Notes under the pieces: generated by a model
What the model was told of the DNA's origin: nothing
Database searches by the model: none
Seen by the model: the letters and a program-made list of their open reading frames with translations, nothing else
Assembly (NCBI RefSeq): GCF_000484635.1
Contig: NZ_AXVM01000004.1
Coordinates: forward strand, 347,159-411,158
DNA from: Comamonas badia DSM 17552
GTDB taxonomy: Bacteria; Pseudomonadota; Gammaproteobacteria; Burkholderiales; Burkholderiaceae_C
Reading direction: 5' to 3'
DNA: 64,000 nt
Shown here: in pieces, positions 19,745-29,793 of the stretch
How positions within the stretch are numbered: the first letter of the stretch is position 1
How the letters are laid out: each line of letters begins with the position of its first letter
Position numbers and translations under genes: made by a program

Positions 19745-20044
19745 ATGGCACTGACCCCCGAAGACATCACGCGCATCGCCCGGCTGGCGCGGCTTGAATT
19801 GAGCGACGCCGAAGCCGATCGCATGCGCAGCACGATCAACGATTTTTTTGGCATCGTCGCGCAGATGCAGGCGGTGGACACCACGGGCGTGAAACCCCTG
19901 GCCCACCCCCTGTCGGCCGTGCAGCAGGTAGCGCTGCGCCTGATGAACGACGCGGTGAGCGAGCCCAACGAGCGCGAAGCCTATCTCGCCAACGCCCCTG
20001 CGGCCGAGCGCGGCCTGTTCCTCGTGCCACGCGTGATCGAGTGA
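19745..20044 (+). CDS. gatC: Asp-tRNA(Asn)/Glu-tRNA(Gln) amidotransferase subunit C
   Basis: This 99-aa protein has the GatC pattern [26 protein letters not shown], then [13 protein letters not shown] and PLAHPL. It stabilises GatA and mediates assembly with GatB in the indirect route to Gln-tRNA and Asn-tRNA. The ATG at 19745 is chosen because upstream residues do not fit the family. It is 4 bases from gatA. The roughly 200-base region between mreB and gatC must hold both divergent promoters. Confidence 0.95.
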   Translation: MALTPEDITRIARLARLELSDAEADRMRSTINDFFGIVAQMQAVDTTGVKPLAHPLSAVQQVALRLMNDAVSEPNEREAYLANAPAAERGLFLVPRVIE

Positions 20045-20048
20045 CGCC

Positions 20049-21536
20049 ATGAACACCGAACTGCATCAAATGGGCGTGGCCGCGCTGGCCGCGCAACTGC
20101 ACCACAAACACATCAGCAGCGTGGAGGCGGCGCAGCACTTCCTGGCACGCGCGCGCCAGCGCCAGAGCCTGGCGGCCTTTCTGGCGATCGACGAAGAAGC
20201 CACCCTGACCCAGGCACGCGCGCAGGATGCGCTGATTGCCAGAGGCGAAGGCGGGCCGCTGGCGGGCGTGCCCATCGCGCACAAGGACGTCTTCGTCACG
20301 CGCGACTTCACCACCACCGCCGCCAGCAAGATGCTCGCGGGCTACCGCTCGCCGTTTGATGCCACCATCGTGCGCAATCTGGCGCAGGCCGGCTGCGTGA
20401 CGCTGGGCAAGCTCGCCTGCGACGAATTCGCCATGGGCGGCGCCAGCGAGAACGTGGGCACTCCGGCCATGGGTTTTGAGGCACCGCAGCCGGTGCGCAA
20501 CCCCTGGGACACCGCGCGCGTGCCCGGCGGCTCCTCGGGCGGGTCTTCGAGCGCCGTGGCCGCGCGCCTGACGCCCGCCGCCACCGGCAGCGACACCGGC
20601 GGCTCGATCCGCCAGCCCGCCGGTTTCTGCGGCATCACCGGCATCAAGCCCACCTACGGACGCGCCAGCCGCTACGGCATGATCGCCTACGCTTCGAGCC
20701 TGGACCAGGCAGGGGCGCTCGGGCGCTCTGCCGAAGACTGCGCGCTCATACTCTCCGCCATGTGCGGACCGGATGTGATGCACGACGCGACCAGCGTCGA
20801 TCGCCCGGCCGAGGACTACACGCAGGCCTTGGGCCAGCCGCTTGATGGCCTGCGCATCGGCGTACCGCAGGAGTTCTTCGGTGAAGGTCTGGCCCCGGAC
20901 GTACGCGCAGCCATCGACGCCGCGCTTGCCGAATACGAAAAGCTCGGCGCCCGGCGCGTGGCGATCTCGCTGCCGCGCACGCATCTCTCGGTGCCGGTCT
21001 ACTACATCATCAGCCCGGCCGAGGCCAGTTCCAACCTCTCGCGCTTCGATGGCGTGCGCTACGGCCACCGCGCCGACAAGTACACCGACCTGCTGGACAT
21101 GTACCAGAAGAGCCGCGCCGAGGGCTTCGGCGAGGAGGTCAAGCGCCGCATCATGATCGGCGCCTACGTGCTCTCTGCAGGCTATTACGACGCCTACTAC
21201 CTGCAGGCGCAGAAGATCCGGCGCCTGATCGCCGACGACTTCCAGCAGGCGTTCAAGGCGTGCGACGTGATCGCCGGGCCCGTGGCGCCGACGGTGGCCC
21301 CCGCCATAGGCGCGCAGACCGACCCGGTGACGAACTACCTCGCGGACGTCTACACCCTGCCCGCCTCGCTCGCGGGCCTGCCCGGGCTCTCGCACCCCGT
21401 GGGCCTGGGCGCGCATGGCATGCCCGTGGGCCTGCAGCTCATCGCCAACCATTTCCAGGAAGGGCGGCTCCTGAACGCGGCGCACGCCTTCCAGCAGGCG
21501 ACGGACTTTCACCTGCGCCAGCCCGAGGGTTTCTGA
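20049..21536 (+). CDS. gatA: Asp-tRNA(Asn)/Glu-tRNA(Gln) amidotransferase subunit A (amidase)
   Basis: This 495-aa amidase-signature enzyme has the catalytic Lys in IAHKDVF. The signature stretch [20 protein letters not shown] and [10 protein letters not shown] carries the cis-Ser and nucleophilic Ser. It hydrolyses glutamine to supply ammonia for transamidation by GatB. It sits between gatC (4-base gap) and gatB (2-base gap) in one operon. Confidence 0.97.
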   Translation: MNTELHQMGVAALAAQLHHKHISSVEAAQHFLARARQRQSLAAFLAIDEEATLTQARAQDALIARGEGGPLAGVPIAHKDVFVTRDFTTTAASKMLAGYRSPFDATIVRNLAQAGCVTLGKLACDEFAMGGASENVGTPAMGFEAPQPVRNPWDTARVPGGSSGGSSSAVAARLTPAATGSDTGGSIRQPAGFCGITGIKPTYGRASRYGMIAYASSLDQAGALGRSAEDCALILSAMCGPDVMHDATSVDRPAEDYTQALGQPLDGLRIGVPQEFFGEGLAPDVRAAIDAALAEYEKLGARRVAISLPRTHLSVPVYYIISPAEASSNLSRFDGVRYGHRADKYTDLLDMYQKSRAEGFGEEVKRRIMIGAYVLSAGYYDAYYLQAQKIRRLIADDFQQAFKACDVIAGPVAPTVAPAIGAQTDPVTNYLADVYTLPASLAGLPGLSHPVGLGAHGMPVGLQLIANHFQEGRLLNAAHAFQQATDFHLRQPEGF

Positions 21537-21538
21537 AC

Positions 21539-22984
21539 ATGACCACACCACTCATCGCAGGCTACGAAGTCGTGATCGGCTTCGAGACGCACACCCAGCT
21601 GGCCACCGTCTCCAAGATTTTCAGCCGCGCCTCCACGGCTTTTGGCGCCGAACCCAACACGCACACCAGCCCGGTCGATCTGGCGCTGCCTGGCGCACTG
21701 CCGGTGATGAACCGGAAGGCAGTGGAATGCGCTATCAAATTGGGATTGGCACTCGGCTCCCACATTGCGCCAGAGAGCATTTTTGCGCGCAAGAATTATT
21801 TCTACCCTGATCTGCCCAAGGGCTACCAGATCAGCCAGTTCGAGATTCCCGTGGTGCAGGGCGGCAGCGTCTCGTTCTACCTCGGCGAGGAAAAGAAGAC
21901 CGTGCGCCTGGTGCGCGCGCACCTGGAGGAAGACGCGGGCAAGAGCCTGCACGAGGACTTCATCGGCCAGTCCGGGATCGACCTGAACCGCGCGGGCACG
22001 CCGCTGCTGGAGATCGTGACCGAGCCGGACATGCATTCGAGCGCCGAAGCCGTGGCCTATGCCAAGGCGCTGCACCAGATCGTCACCTGGATAGGCATCT
22101 GCGACGGCAACATGCAGGAAGGTTCGTTTCGCTGCGATGCCAACGTCTCGGTGAGGAAGCCCGGCGAGCCGCTGGGCACACGCCGCGAGATCAAGAACCT
22201 GAATTCGTTCAAGAACATGCAGCTGGCGATCGACTACGAGATCCGCTGGCAGATCGAGCAGCTCGAAGACGGCCACGCGATCCGCCAGGCCACGGTGCTG
22301 TTCAACCCCGACACCGGCGAAACGCGCGCCATGCGCACCAAGGAAGACGCCGCCGATTACCGCTACTTCCCCGACCCCGACCTGCCGCCCCTGGTGATTG
22401 CCGAGGACTGGATTGCGCAGGTGAAGGCCGGCATGCCCGAGCTGCCGCAGCACATGGCCGCGCGTTTTGTAGAGCAGTACAACCTGCCCGAATACGACGC
22501 CACCACGCTCACGCAGAGCCGGGCGATGGCGGCCTACTTCGAAGAGACAGCGCAGGCCTGCGGCCAGGCCAAGCTGGCGAGCAACTGGGTGATGGGCGAG
22601 ATTTCGCGGCGCCTGAACCTCGAAGAGATCACCATGGAGGCGGTCAAGGTTTCGAGCCTCCAGCTGGCGCAGCTCATCACCCGCATCCACGACGGCACGA
22701 TCTCCAACAACGCGGGCAAGCAGGTGTTCGAGGCGCTGTGGAGCGGCGAAGGCAGCGACGTCGATGCGCTGATCGCCGCCAAGGGCCTCAAGCAGATGAA
22801 CGACAGCGGCGCGCTGGAGGCAATCATCGCCGAGGTGATCGCCGCCAACCCCGCCAACGTCGAGCAGTTCAAGGCGGGCAAAGACAAGGCCTTCAATGCC
22901 CTGGTCGGCCAGGCCATGAAAGCGAGCAAGGGTAAGGCCAACCCGCAGCAGGTCAACGAGCTTTTAAAGGCCAAATTGGCCTGA
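21539..22984 (+). CDS. gatB: Asp-tRNA(Asn)/Glu-tRNA(Gln) amidotransferase subunit B
   Basis: This 481-aa subunit activates the misacylated tRNA with ATP and transfers ammonia. It shows the GatB core: [48 protein letters not shown] and DANVSVR. The C-terminal YqeY-like tail ends in [17 protein letters not shown]. The ATG at 21539 is two bases after the gatA stop. Its last codons run into a dispersed repeat. Confidence 0.97.
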   Translation: MTTPLIAGYEVVIGFETHTQLATVSKIFSRASTAFGAEPNTHTSPVDLALPGALPVMNRKAVECAIKLGLALGSHIAPESIFARKNYFYPDLPKGYQISQFEIPVVQGGSVSFYLGEEKKTVRLVRAHLEEDAGKSLHEDFIGQSGIDLNRAGTPLLEIVTEPDMHSSAEAVAYAKALHQIVTWIGICDGNMQEGSFRCDANVSVRKPGEPLGTRREIKNLNSFKNMQLAIDYEIRWQIEQLEDGHAIRQATVLFNPDTGETRAMRTKEDAADYRYFPDPDLPPLVIAEDWIAQVKAGMPELPQHMAARFVEQYNLPEYDATTLTQSRAMAAYFEETAQACGQAKLASNWVMGEISRRLNLEEITMEAVKVSSLQLAQLITRIHDGTISNNAGKQVFEALWSGEGSDVDALIAAKGLKQMNDSGALEAIIAEVIAANPANVEQFKAGKDKAFNALVGQAMKASKGKANPQQVNELLKAKLA

Positions 22985-23031
22985 ACCACTTGACCAGCAA
23001 GCGTCAGGAGCTATCAAAATTCAGTTTCTTG
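22969..23031 (-). repeat. Dispersed repeat, copy 4, spanning gatB and DUF4124 3' ends
   Basis: The minus strand contains TTTTGATAGCT, a CTTGCTGGTCAAG half and a GGCCAATTTGGCC tail. The tail forms the last codons of gatB, and the other end includes the stop of the convergent DUF4124 gene. Confidence 0.6.
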
Positions 23032-23698
23032 CAGCGGGGGGCAGCAGCGTCTCCTGCGCTGCCCGCTGCTGCGCCCAAAGCACGCGCAGCTTGGCCAGCT
23101 CGGCATCGAAGCGCTCGTTGATGCGCTGCTTTTCCTGCTGCTGCGCCGCGATGAAACGCTCCTGCTCCTCGATCGCATGGTCGCTGTCGGCGAATTGCCG
23201 CTGCAGCTTCACGGGGGCCTTGTACAGCGCGCCGCTGTAGAACTGCAGTTCCTCGTCCAGCGCCTTGCGATCGGTGCGCAGATCGGTGATGCGCTTTCTC
23301 GCCACGGCGATGACTTCATCGACCTGGGCGAGCGCCTGTTCACGCTCGGCCTGGTGCGCAGCCTGATCGGGGTAGCGCGTGATCAGCACCCGCTCGGCGC
23401 GGCGCTCGGCGAGCACGCGCGCTTTCTCCTGTGCCTGCTTGCGCCGCTGCGCTTCCTGCGCAGAGCGCTCATGCTCCGTCAGGGACGGGCCTATGCGCCG
23501 GCGCTCGGCGCCGGTCGCGTCCAGCACCCGCTGTTCACGGTCATTGCATTCGGGAATCAGGCGATCGGACGTCAGCTTCTTGCCGTTCTTGTCGATGCAG
23601 GTATAGACCTCGCCCGCTCCGCCCGTGGTCTGCGCGAACACCGTGACACCCACACTCGCCGCAAGCACCACCATCCATAACCTACGCCCATGCGCCAT
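23021..23698 (-). CDS. DUF4124-domain secreted coiled-coil protein
   Basis: This 225-aa protein has a signal peptide (hydrophobic segment about residues 7-22, ending near VFAQ). A short DUF4124-like domain follows (VYTCIDKNGKKLTSDRLIPEC). The rest is a highly charged coiled coil rich in Arg, Gln and Glu (residues about 60-215). Its function is unknown. The start at 23698 gives a proper signal peptide; a start at 23722 would add eight residues. It lies 20 bases downstream of pyrE, in the same direction. Confidence 0.75.
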   Translation of the reverse strand: MAHGRRLWMVVLAASVGVTVFAQTTGGAGEVYTCIDKNGKKLTSDRLIPECNDREQRVLDATGAERRRIGPSLTEHERSAQEAQRRKQAQEKARVLAERRAERVLITRYPDQAAHQAEREQALAQVDEVIAVARKRITDLRTDRKALDEELQFYSGALYKAPVKLQRQFADSDHAIEEQERFIAAQQQEKQRINERFDAELAKLRVLWAQQRAAQETLLPPAARN

Positions 23699-23718
23699 TG
23701 CCACGCTGCCGCCCTTCC

Positions 23719-24417
23719 TCAATCCGCGACGCCGTAGCGTGCACGATAGGCCTCAACCCGTTCGCGATGCGCCTGCATCCGCGCATCGCCCCCGTTCACG
23801 GACAGATAATGCAGCAAATCCCCCAGATTGGCGATAGCGCAGACCTGCATGCCAAGCGCCTGGCGCACATACTGCACCGCGCTGTGCGGCACATCCTGGC
23901 CGTTTTCCGTGGCCATTTCCTGCCGATCCAGCGCGATCGCCATCGCATGCGGCGTGGCGCCGGCACCACGAATCAGCGCAATGGCCTCGCGCGCGGCGGT
24001 GCCGGCACTCATCACGTCATCAACGATGAGCACGCGCCCTTGCAGCGGCGCGCCCACCAGCGTCCCGCCCTCGCCGTGGTCCTTGGCCTCCTTGCGGTTG
24101 TAGGCAAACGGCACATTGCGCCCCAGGCGCGCGAGTTCGATCGCCACGCTGCTGGCCAGCACGATGCCCTTGTAGGCCGGGCCGAAGACCATGTCGAACC
24201 CGATGCCGCTGGCGAGCAGCGCCTGTGCATAGAATTGCGCCAGCCGCCCCAGCCGGGCGCCATCATTGAACAGGCCCGCGTTGAAGAAATACGGGCTCAT
24301 GCGCCCGGCCTTGGTCTTGAACTCGCCAAAGCGCAGCACGCCGCATTCGAGCGCAAAGCGCACAAACTCCTGCGCCAGGCGCTCCTGATCCGTCGCTTGC
24401 ACAGAACCCATCGCCAT
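23719..24417 (-). CDS. pyrE: Orotate phosphoribosyltransferase
   Basis: This 232-aa enzyme converts orotate and PRPP to OMP in pyrimidine synthesis. Visible are FGPAYKGI, the flexible catalytic loop [13 protein letters not shown] and the PRPP-binding motif [13 protein letters not shown]. The start at 24417 is supported by AGGAG about six bases upstream. It shares the tetranucleotide CATG with the start of the divergent exonuclease gene, so the two start codons overlap on opposite strands. Confidence 0.94.
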   Translation of the reverse strand: MAMGSVQATDQERLAQEFVRFALECGVLRFGEFKTKAGRMSPYFFNAGLFNDGARLGRLAQFYAQALLASGIGFDMVFGPAYKGIVLASSVAIELARLGRNVPFAYNRKEAKDHGEGGTLVGAPLQGRVLIVDDVMSAGTAAREAIALIRGAGATPHAMAIALDRQEMATENGQDVPHSAVQYVRQALGMQVCAIANLGDLLHYLSVNGGDARMQAHRERVEAYRARYGVAD

Positions 24418-25228
24418 GCCCACTCCTCGTTTCATTCTGACCAGCCTGAACCTCAACGGCATCCGCTCCGCCACCAGCAAGGGGCTGGAACCGTGGCTGC
24501 TGACCAGGCGCCCGGATTGTATTTGCGTGCAGGAGCTCAAGGCCCAGGCCGGTGACGTGCAAGACCGCTTCGAAGTGCTTGCCGGGTTGAAAGGACACTT
24601 TCAGTTTGCCGAGAAAAAGGGCTATTCCGGCGTCGGCATCTACACCCGCCATGAGCCGAGCGATGTCGTCATCGGTTTTGACGCGGGCGAATTCGATGCC
24701 GAAGGGCGCCTGGTCGAGCTGCGCTTCGACACCCCGGCGCGCAAGCTGTCCATCCTGAGCGCCTACTTCCCCAGCGGCTCCTCCGGGGAAGACCGGCAGC
24801 AGGCCAAGTACCGCTTTCTGGATGCGATGGCCCCGCACCTGGCGCGCCTGCAAAGCGAGCGCGAGTTCATCCTCTGCGGCGATCTCAACATCGCGCACCA
24901 GCAGATCGACCTGAAAAACTGGCGCGGCAACCAGAAAAACAGTGGCTTTCTGCCCGAGGAGCGCGCCTGGATGACGGCGCGGCTCTCGGCCGGCGCGACG
25001 GCAGCGCTGGTGGATGTTTACCGCCGCCTGCACCCCGATACGACCGATGCCTGCTACACATGGTGGAGCAATCGCGGCCAGGCCTGGGCCAACAACGTGG
25101 GGTGGCGGCTGGACTACCACCTCGCGACGCAGCAGATTGCTCCCCTGGCGCGCAACGTTTCGATTTACAAGGACGAGCGCTTCTCGGACCACGCACCGAT
25201 CACGGTGGAGTACGCCTTCGCGCTTTGA
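24416..25228 (+). CDS. Exonuclease III family DNA repair enzyme
   Basis: This 270-aa exonuclease/endonuclease/phosphatase-fold protein has VQELKA (metal-binding Glu), GDLNIAH, YTWWSNR, WRLDYHL and [11 protein letters not shown] (catalytic His). These are diagnostic of AP endonuclease/exonuclease III (xth/exoA type). It repairs abasic sites and 3'-blocked ends. The start codon overlaps that of pyrE on the other strand, and no Shine-Dalgarno sequence is evident. It ends 8 bases before the convergent aldo/keto reductase gene. Confidence 0.92.
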   Translation: MPTPRFILTSLNLNGIRSATSKGLEPWLLTRRPDCICVQELKAQAGDVQDRFEVLAGLKGHFQFAEKKGYSGVGIYTRHEPSDVVIGFDAGEFDAEGRLVELRFDTPARKLSILSAYFPSGSSGEDRQQAKYRFLDAMAPHLARLQSEREFILCGDLNIAHQQIDLKNWRGNQKNSGFLPEERAWMTARLSAGATAALVDVYRRLHPDTTDACYTWWSNRGQAWANNVGWRLDYHLATQQIAPLARNVSIYKDERFSDHAPITVEYAFAL

Positions 25229-25236
25229 TCCGGAAC

Positions 25237-26268
25237 TCAGGTTTGCTCGAAGGCAAATTTCTCGGTATCCACCTCGCGCTGTCCGGTGAGCGCATAGCGG
25301 TCACCCTCGATGCGTTCGGGGGCAAACAGAGTGCCGAGCTCATCCAGGGTCAAGGGATCGAGCGCGATCGCCGCGGCGCCCAGGTTCTCGTGCAGGTGCG
25401 CCACCCGCGTGGTGCCCGGCAGCGCAACCACGTGCCCGCCCTGGTGCAGCAGCCAGGCCAGCGCCAGCTGCGCGCGCGTGCAGCCCAGGCGCTCGGCGAC
25501 CGTCTGCAAGGGCGCGAGCAGCCGGTGGTTGCGCGCGAACACCTCCGGGGCAAAGCGCGGCATCTTCACGCGCAGGTCGCCGCCGTCAAGCCCCTGCACG
25601 TCGGTCATCGCGCCGGTGAGAAAACCGCGCCCGAGCGCGCTGAAGGCGACATAGGCCACGCCCAGCTCGGCGCACGCCGCGAGCGTGCCGAGCTCGGCAT
25701 TGCGCGACCAGAGCGAATACTCGCTCTGCAGCGCGGCGATGGGGTGCTCCGCATGGGCCCGGCGCAAGGTGGCGGCACTGACTTCGGACAGGCCCAGCGC
25801 GCGGATCTTGCCCTCGTCCTTGAGCCGTGCCATCGCGCCCACCGACTCTTCAATCGGCACGCGCCGGTCCCAGCGGTGCAGGTAGTACAGATCGATCACG
25901 TCGGTGCCCAGGCGCTGGAGGCTGGCCTCGCAATGGCGCCGGATCGCCTCGGGGCGGCCGTCCATCACGCGGCGCAGCACGCCATCCTCGCCGGGCTCAC
26001 CCGCCAGCCCGCCCTTGCTGGCCAGCGTGATGTGCTGGCGATGGGGCTTGAGCACCGGGCCGACCAGCGATTCGTTGGCGCCAAAGCCGTAGAGCGCGGC
26101 GGTGTCGAACAACGTGACCCCGGCATCCAGCGCCGCATGCAGCAGCGCCTTGGCCTGCGCTGCGTCGGCGCGCTGGCCGTAGCCATGGCTCAGCCCCATG
26201 CAGCCCAGCGCGATGGCTCCGACGCCGAACGGGCCGATCGCCCTTTGCGGCAGGGATGTATCAGGCAT
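25237..26268 (-). CDS. Aldo/keto reductase
   Basis: This 343-aa NADPH-dependent oxidoreductase has the AKR tetrad: Asp in FDTAALYG, Tyr in the same motif, Lys in ASKGG and His in YYLHRWD. The fold resembles AKR13/YghZ-type enzymes. It overlaps the end of the livF gene by 8 bases and has GGAGGTG just upstream of its ATG. It is therefore probably the last gene of the pmd/LIV operon. A role in reducing an aromatic or ring-cleavage aldehyde is possible but is only inferred from context. Confidence 0.87.
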   Translation of the reverse strand: MPDTSLPQRAIGPFGVGAIALGCMGLSHGYGQRADAAQAKALLHAALDAGVTLFDTAALYGFGANESLVGPVLKPHRQHITLASKGGLAGEPGEDGVLRRVMDGRPEAIRRHCEASLQRLGTDVIDLYYLHRWDRRVPIEESVGAMARLKDEGKIRALGLSEVSAATLRRAHAEHPIAALQSEYSLWSRNAELGTLAACAELGVAYVAFSALGRGFLTGAMTDVQGLDGGDLRVKMPRFAPEVFARNHRLLAPLQTVAERLGCTRAQLALAWLLHQGGHVVALPGTTRVAHLHENLGAAAIALDPLTLDELGTLFAPERIEGDRYALTGQREVDTEKFAFEQT

Positions 26269-27001
26269 GCGTCACCTCCCCCTGGCCGCTGCCGGCGCTT
26301 GACCCCGCGCCCAGCCAGCCATCAAGCCTGGCGCCATCGGCCAGCAAGGCATCGCTGGAACCAAAGTAAACACCGCGTCCACGCTCCAGCACCAGTGCGC
26401 TCTGCGTGATCGGCAGGATCTGGCGCGCGTGCTGCTCGACCAGAATCACCGCCATGCTGCCCTCCAGCACCATGCCGTGGATGATGTGCAGCAGTTCCTG
26501 CGCGATCAGCGGCGCCAGGCCCTCCAGCGGTTCGTCGAGCAGCAGCATCTTCGGGTTGAGCATCAGCGCGCGGCCGATGGCCAGCATCTGGCGCTCGCCG
26601 CCCGAGAGCTGGTTGCCCATGTTGCCGCGGCGCTCGCGCAGGCGCGGGAACACGCCGTAGACGCGCTCCAGCGTCCACGCGCCCGGCCGCGCCACCACCG
26701 TCAGGTTTTCCTCCACGGTGAGCGACTCGAACACGTCGCGCTGCTGCGGCACCCAGCCCAGACCCAGGTGCGCGCGCTGGTGGCTGGGCATCCGGGTGAT
26801 GTCCACGCCATTGAAGGCAATGCGGCCACGGCGCAGACGCGTGGCGCCCATCAGCGTGGTGAGCAAGGTGGTCTTGCCCATGCCGTTGCGCCCAAGCAGC
26901 GCCAGGCTGCCCCCGGCCGGGATGCCGAAGCTCTGGTCTTCGAGCACGATGGCGTCGCCGTAGCCGGCCCAGACGCCTTCCACCTGCAGCAGATCAGTCA
27001 T
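26261..27001 (-). CDS. LIV-type ABC transporter ATPase (LivF-like), system 1
   Basis: This 246-aa ATPase has Walker A GRNGMGKT, VPQQRDVFESLTVEENL, signature LSGGERQM, Walker B LLLDEP and a LVEQH H-loop. It overlaps livG by 8 bases upstream and the aldo/keto reductase downstream. It is part of a five-gene high-affinity uptake system joined to the pmd genes. The likely substrate is an aromatic acid rather than an amino acid (inference from operon context). Confidence 0.93.
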   Translation of the reverse strand: MTDLLQVEGVWAGYGDAIVLEDQSFGIPAGGSLALLGRNGMGKTTLLTTLMGATRLRRGRIAFNGVDITRMPSHQRAHLGLGWVPQQRDVFESLTVEENLTVVARPGAWTLERVYGVFPRLRERRGNMGNQLSGGERQMLAIGRALMLNPKMLLLDEPLEGLAPLIAQELLHIIHGMVLEGSMAVILVEQHARQILPITQSALVLERGRGVYFGSSDALLADGARLDGWLGAGSSAGSGQGEVTHA

Positions 27002-27743
27002 GGGCTTCTCCCAGGTAGACCTCGCGCACCTTGGGGTGGCTGGCGATGACGTCGGGCGTGTCTTCCAGCAGCAGCGCGCCCGAGACCAGCACCGAGATGC
27101 GCTCGGCAAAGCGGAACACCAGGTCCATGTCGTGCTCGATCAGAAGGATGGTCACGTCGCGCGGCAATTGCGCGATCACGTCGAACAGTTCCCGGCTCTC
27201 GCTCGTGGGCACGCCGGCGGCGGGTTCGTCGAGCAGCAGCACCTTGGGGTGCTGCGCCAGCGCCAGCGCGATTTCGATCAGGCGCTGGCGGCCATAGGCC
27301 AGGTTGCGCGTCGCTTCGTAGGCATCGGGCAGCAGGCCCAGGCGCTGCAGGATGGCGGCGGCCTCGTCCACCGCTTCGCCACGTGCCGCCAGCGGCTTGA
27401 ACCAGCTGCCCCCCAGCCGCAAACGTTCGCTGACCGAGAGCGCCACCGATTCGAGCACCGTCATGTCGGCGAACAGCTGGTTGATCTGGAAGGTGCGCAC
27501 CAGGCCGCGGCGGCAGCGCGCGTACTGAGCCATCGCGGTCACGTCCTCGCCCAGCAGCGTGACGCGGCCTTCGGTGGGCGCGAGGTAGCCCGTCAGCAGG
27601 TTGATCAGCGTGGTCTTGCCCGCGCCGTTGGGGCCGATGAGCGCGTGGCGCGCGCCCGCCTCCACCTTCAGGCTCACATGGTCGGTGGCGACGAAGCCGC
27701 CAAACCGGCGCACCAGCTCATGGGTTTGCAGCACGGTGCTCAT
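26994..27743 (-). CDS. LIV-type ABC transporter ATPase (LivG-like), system 1
   Basis: This 249-aa ATPase has Walker A GPNGAGKT, TFQINQLFADMTVLESVAL, a degenerate signature around AYGRQRLIE (family-typical for LivG), Walker B LLLDEPAAG and EHDMDLVF. The start at 27743 overlaps the livM stop as ATGA. It pairs with LivF to energise LivH/LivM. Confidence 0.93.
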   Translation of the reverse strand: MSTVLQTHELVRRFGGFVATDHVSLKVEAGARHALIGPNGAGKTTLINLLTGYLAPTEGRVTLLGEDVTAMAQYARCRRGLVRTFQINQLFADMTVLESVALSVSERLRLGGSWFKPLAARGEAVDEAAAILQRLGLLPDAYEATRNLAYGRQRLIEIALALAQHPKVLLLDEPAAGVPTSESRELFDVIAQLPRDVTILLIEHDMDLVFRFAERISVLVSGALLLEDTPDVIASHPKVREVYLGEAHD

Positions 27744-28789
27744 GCGCGGCCTTCCTGCTGGCGGTTGCGCGCCTTCTGGCGCCGCGCCTCCTGCCACTTC
27801 GCTGCGGTGCCCAGAATGCCGCCGCGCGCGAACATCACCAGCAGCACCAGCGCCAGGCCCAGCCAGAACTGCCAGTACTGCGGGTTCATGTCCGACAGGA
27901 AATGCTTGGCCACGATGAACACGATGGCGCCGATCAGCCCGCCGTAGAGCCGTCCGGTGCCGCCCAGAATCAGAATGAGCAGCAGATCGGCGGAGTTCTC
28001 GAAGCCCAGCACCGAGAGCGAGACGAACTGGTTGGTCTGCGCCAGCACCGCACCCGCCACACCCGCATAGGCCGCGCCCAGGGTGTAGACCGCCACCAGC
28101 CGGTGGTTCACCGGCACCCCCAGCGCCGGCATGCGCTGCGCATTCATCTGGATGCCGCGCAGGCTCTGGCCGAACGGCGAATGCACGATGCGCCGGGCCA
28201 CCCAGAACAGCACGAACAGCACCACCACCGCATAGACGTAGCCGGTGCGGCCATACAGATCGAACGCGAACAGGCCCAGGATGGGTTTGATCTCTATGCC
28301 CGGAATGCCATCCACGCCGCCGGTGATGCTGCTGAACTTGTTGGCCAATTCATAGAGCATCAAGGCCACGCCCAGCGTCACCATCAGCCGCGCCAAGTCG
28401 CTGCCGCGCAGCAGCAGGAAGCTGCTGAAGAACCCCAGGATGGCCGCGCATACCGCGGCCAGCAGCAGGCCAGTGAGTGGATCGCCCATGCCTTGGAGGC
28501 CCAGCAGCCCCACGGTGTAGGCACCGACGCCAAAGAACGCCGCATGGCCCAGCGAGATGATGCCGGCGTAGCCGAAGATCAGATCGAGCGAGAGCGCGAA
28601 CAGGCTGGTGACCGCGATCTGGCTCAGCAGCAGGTAATTGCCGGGAAACAGGAAGTACGCCGCGACGGGCAGGCACCAGAACAGGTATTCCAGCGGTTTC
28701 CAGCGCGCCGACTGGCGAAAGCGCTGCAGCGTCTCATGCAGATCCGCGGGACGGGCCGGCGGCATCGACGATGTCACGGAAGAGCTCAT
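27740..28789 (-). CDS. LIV-type ABC transporter permease (LivM-like), system 1
   Basis: This 349-aa protein has about ten hydrophobic segments. Family motifs include SLDLIFGYAGIISLGHAAFFGVGAY, GIQMNAQRMPALGV and a coupling region near ILGGTGRLYGGLIGA. Its cytoplasmic N-terminal extension (about 35 residues) and long Arg/Gln-rich tail are ordinary for the family. It lies 9 bases after livH. Confidence 0.92.
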   Translation of the reverse strand: MSSSVTSSMPPARPADLHETLQRFRQSARWKPLEYLFWCLPVAAYFLFPGNYLLLSQIAVTSLFALSLDLIFGYAGIISLGHAAFFGVGAYTVGLLGLQGMGDPLTGLLLAAVCAAILGFFSSFLLLRGSDLARLMVTLGVALMLYELANKFSSITGGVDGIPGIEIKPILGLFAFDLYGRTGYVYAVVVLFVLFWVARRIVHSPFGQSLRGIQMNAQRMPALGVPVNHRLVAVYTLGAAYAGVAGAVLAQTNQFVSLSVLGFENSADLLLILILGGTGRLYGGLIGAIVFIVAKHFLSDMNPQYWQFWLGLALVLLVMFARGGILGTAAKWQEARRQKARNRQQEGRA

Positions 28790-28798
28790 GTCTGCGTC

Positions 28799-29653
28799 TC
28801 AGTGTTTAGCGCGGCCGAACAGGCCTTGCGGGCGGAAGATCAGGATCACGACCATGATCGCGTAGATGATGAAGGCGCCGATCTGCGGCATGTAGTATTT
28901 GCCGGCCACATCGGCCACGCCCAGCAGCAGCGCGGCCCAGAGCGAGCCCAGGATGTTGCCGCCCCCGCCGACGGTGACGACGATCAGGAAGTACACGAGG
29001 TATTTCACCGGAAACTCCGGGTCCAGCCCCAGCATCTCCACCCCGAGCGCGCCGCCCAGGCCCGCCAGCGCCGAGCCGAGGGCGAAGGTGAGCATGAACA
29101 CCCGGTTCACGTCTATGCCCAGGCCGCGCGCGGTGCGCTGGTTGTCCACCGCGGCGCGCAGGCGCGCACCGAACGAGGTGCGGATCACCGACCACTGCAG
29201 CGCCACCGCGACGATGATGCCCGCGATCACCAGGAACAGCCGGTACACGCCGATGTCCACCCCAGGCAGGTGAATCTGCCCCGAAAGGAACGCCGGCAGG
29301 TGCAGCGGCTGCTGGCGCGCGCCGAAGAAATAATGCGTCGCCGCCACCGCCATGAACACCAGGCCGAGCGAAAACAGCACCTGGTCCAGGTCGGAGGCCT
29401 CGTAGAGCCTGCGGTACAGCAGCCGCTCCAGCACCACGCCGACCAGGCCCGGCACGATGATGGCGAACGGGATGGTTGCCAGAAAGGGCACGCCCCAGTC
29501 ATTGAGCAGCACCACGCAGACATAGCCGCCGACCATCGCGAACACGCCATGCGCGAGGTTGACGAAGTTCATCAGCCCGAGCGTGACCGACAGGCCCACG
29601 CTGATGAGGAACAGCAGCATGCCAAAGGCGATTCCGTCAAAAATGATCGTCAT
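28799..29653 (-). CDS. LIV-type ABC transporter permease (LivH-like), system 1
   Basis: This 284-aa membrane protein begins with IIFDGIAFGMLLFLISVGLSVTLGLMNFVNLAHGVFAM, the typical LivH start. It contains VDNQRTARGLGIDVNRVF and GGGGNILGSLWAALLLG. It lies 140 bases downstream of the binding-protein gene, with a strong inverted repeat between them. Confidence 0.92.
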   Translation of the reverse strand: MTIIFDGIAFGMLLFLISVGLSVTLGLMNFVNLAHGVFAMVGGYVCVVLLNDWGVPFLATIPFAIIVPGLVGVVLERLLYRRLYEASDLDQVLFSLGLVFMAVAATHYFFGARQQPLHLPAFLSGQIHLPGVDIGVYRLFLVIAGIIVAVALQWSVIRTSFGARLRAAVDNQRTARGLGIDVNRVFMLTFALGSALAGLGGALGVEMLGLDPEFPVKYLVYFLIVVTVGGGGNILGSLWAALLLGVADVAGKYYMPQIGAFIIYAIMVVILIFRPQGLFGRAKH

Positions 29654-29691
29654 ATTGGTTTATCCGTGTTCACATCTCGCGTCAAATGACA

Positions 29692-29784
29692 GAATGACCG
29701 CCGGCTGGCGCCGACATGACGCAATGACGGCGGGTCACCGTCATGCGCCGCAAGGCGAGTCTTCAAAGCGCAGCGCGGTCATTC
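29692..29784. repeat. Nested inverted repeats between the LIV binding-protein gene and livH
   Basis: Outer arms GAATGACCGC (29692-29701) and GCGGTCATTC (29775-29784) flank an inner hairpin ATGACGG/CCGTCAT (29724-29730 and 29738-29744). In the transcript it would fold into a stable structure just after the binding-protein gene. Such structures often favour high expression of the binding protein over the permease genes. Confidence 0.55.
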
Positions 29785-29793
29785 CGTCATGGA

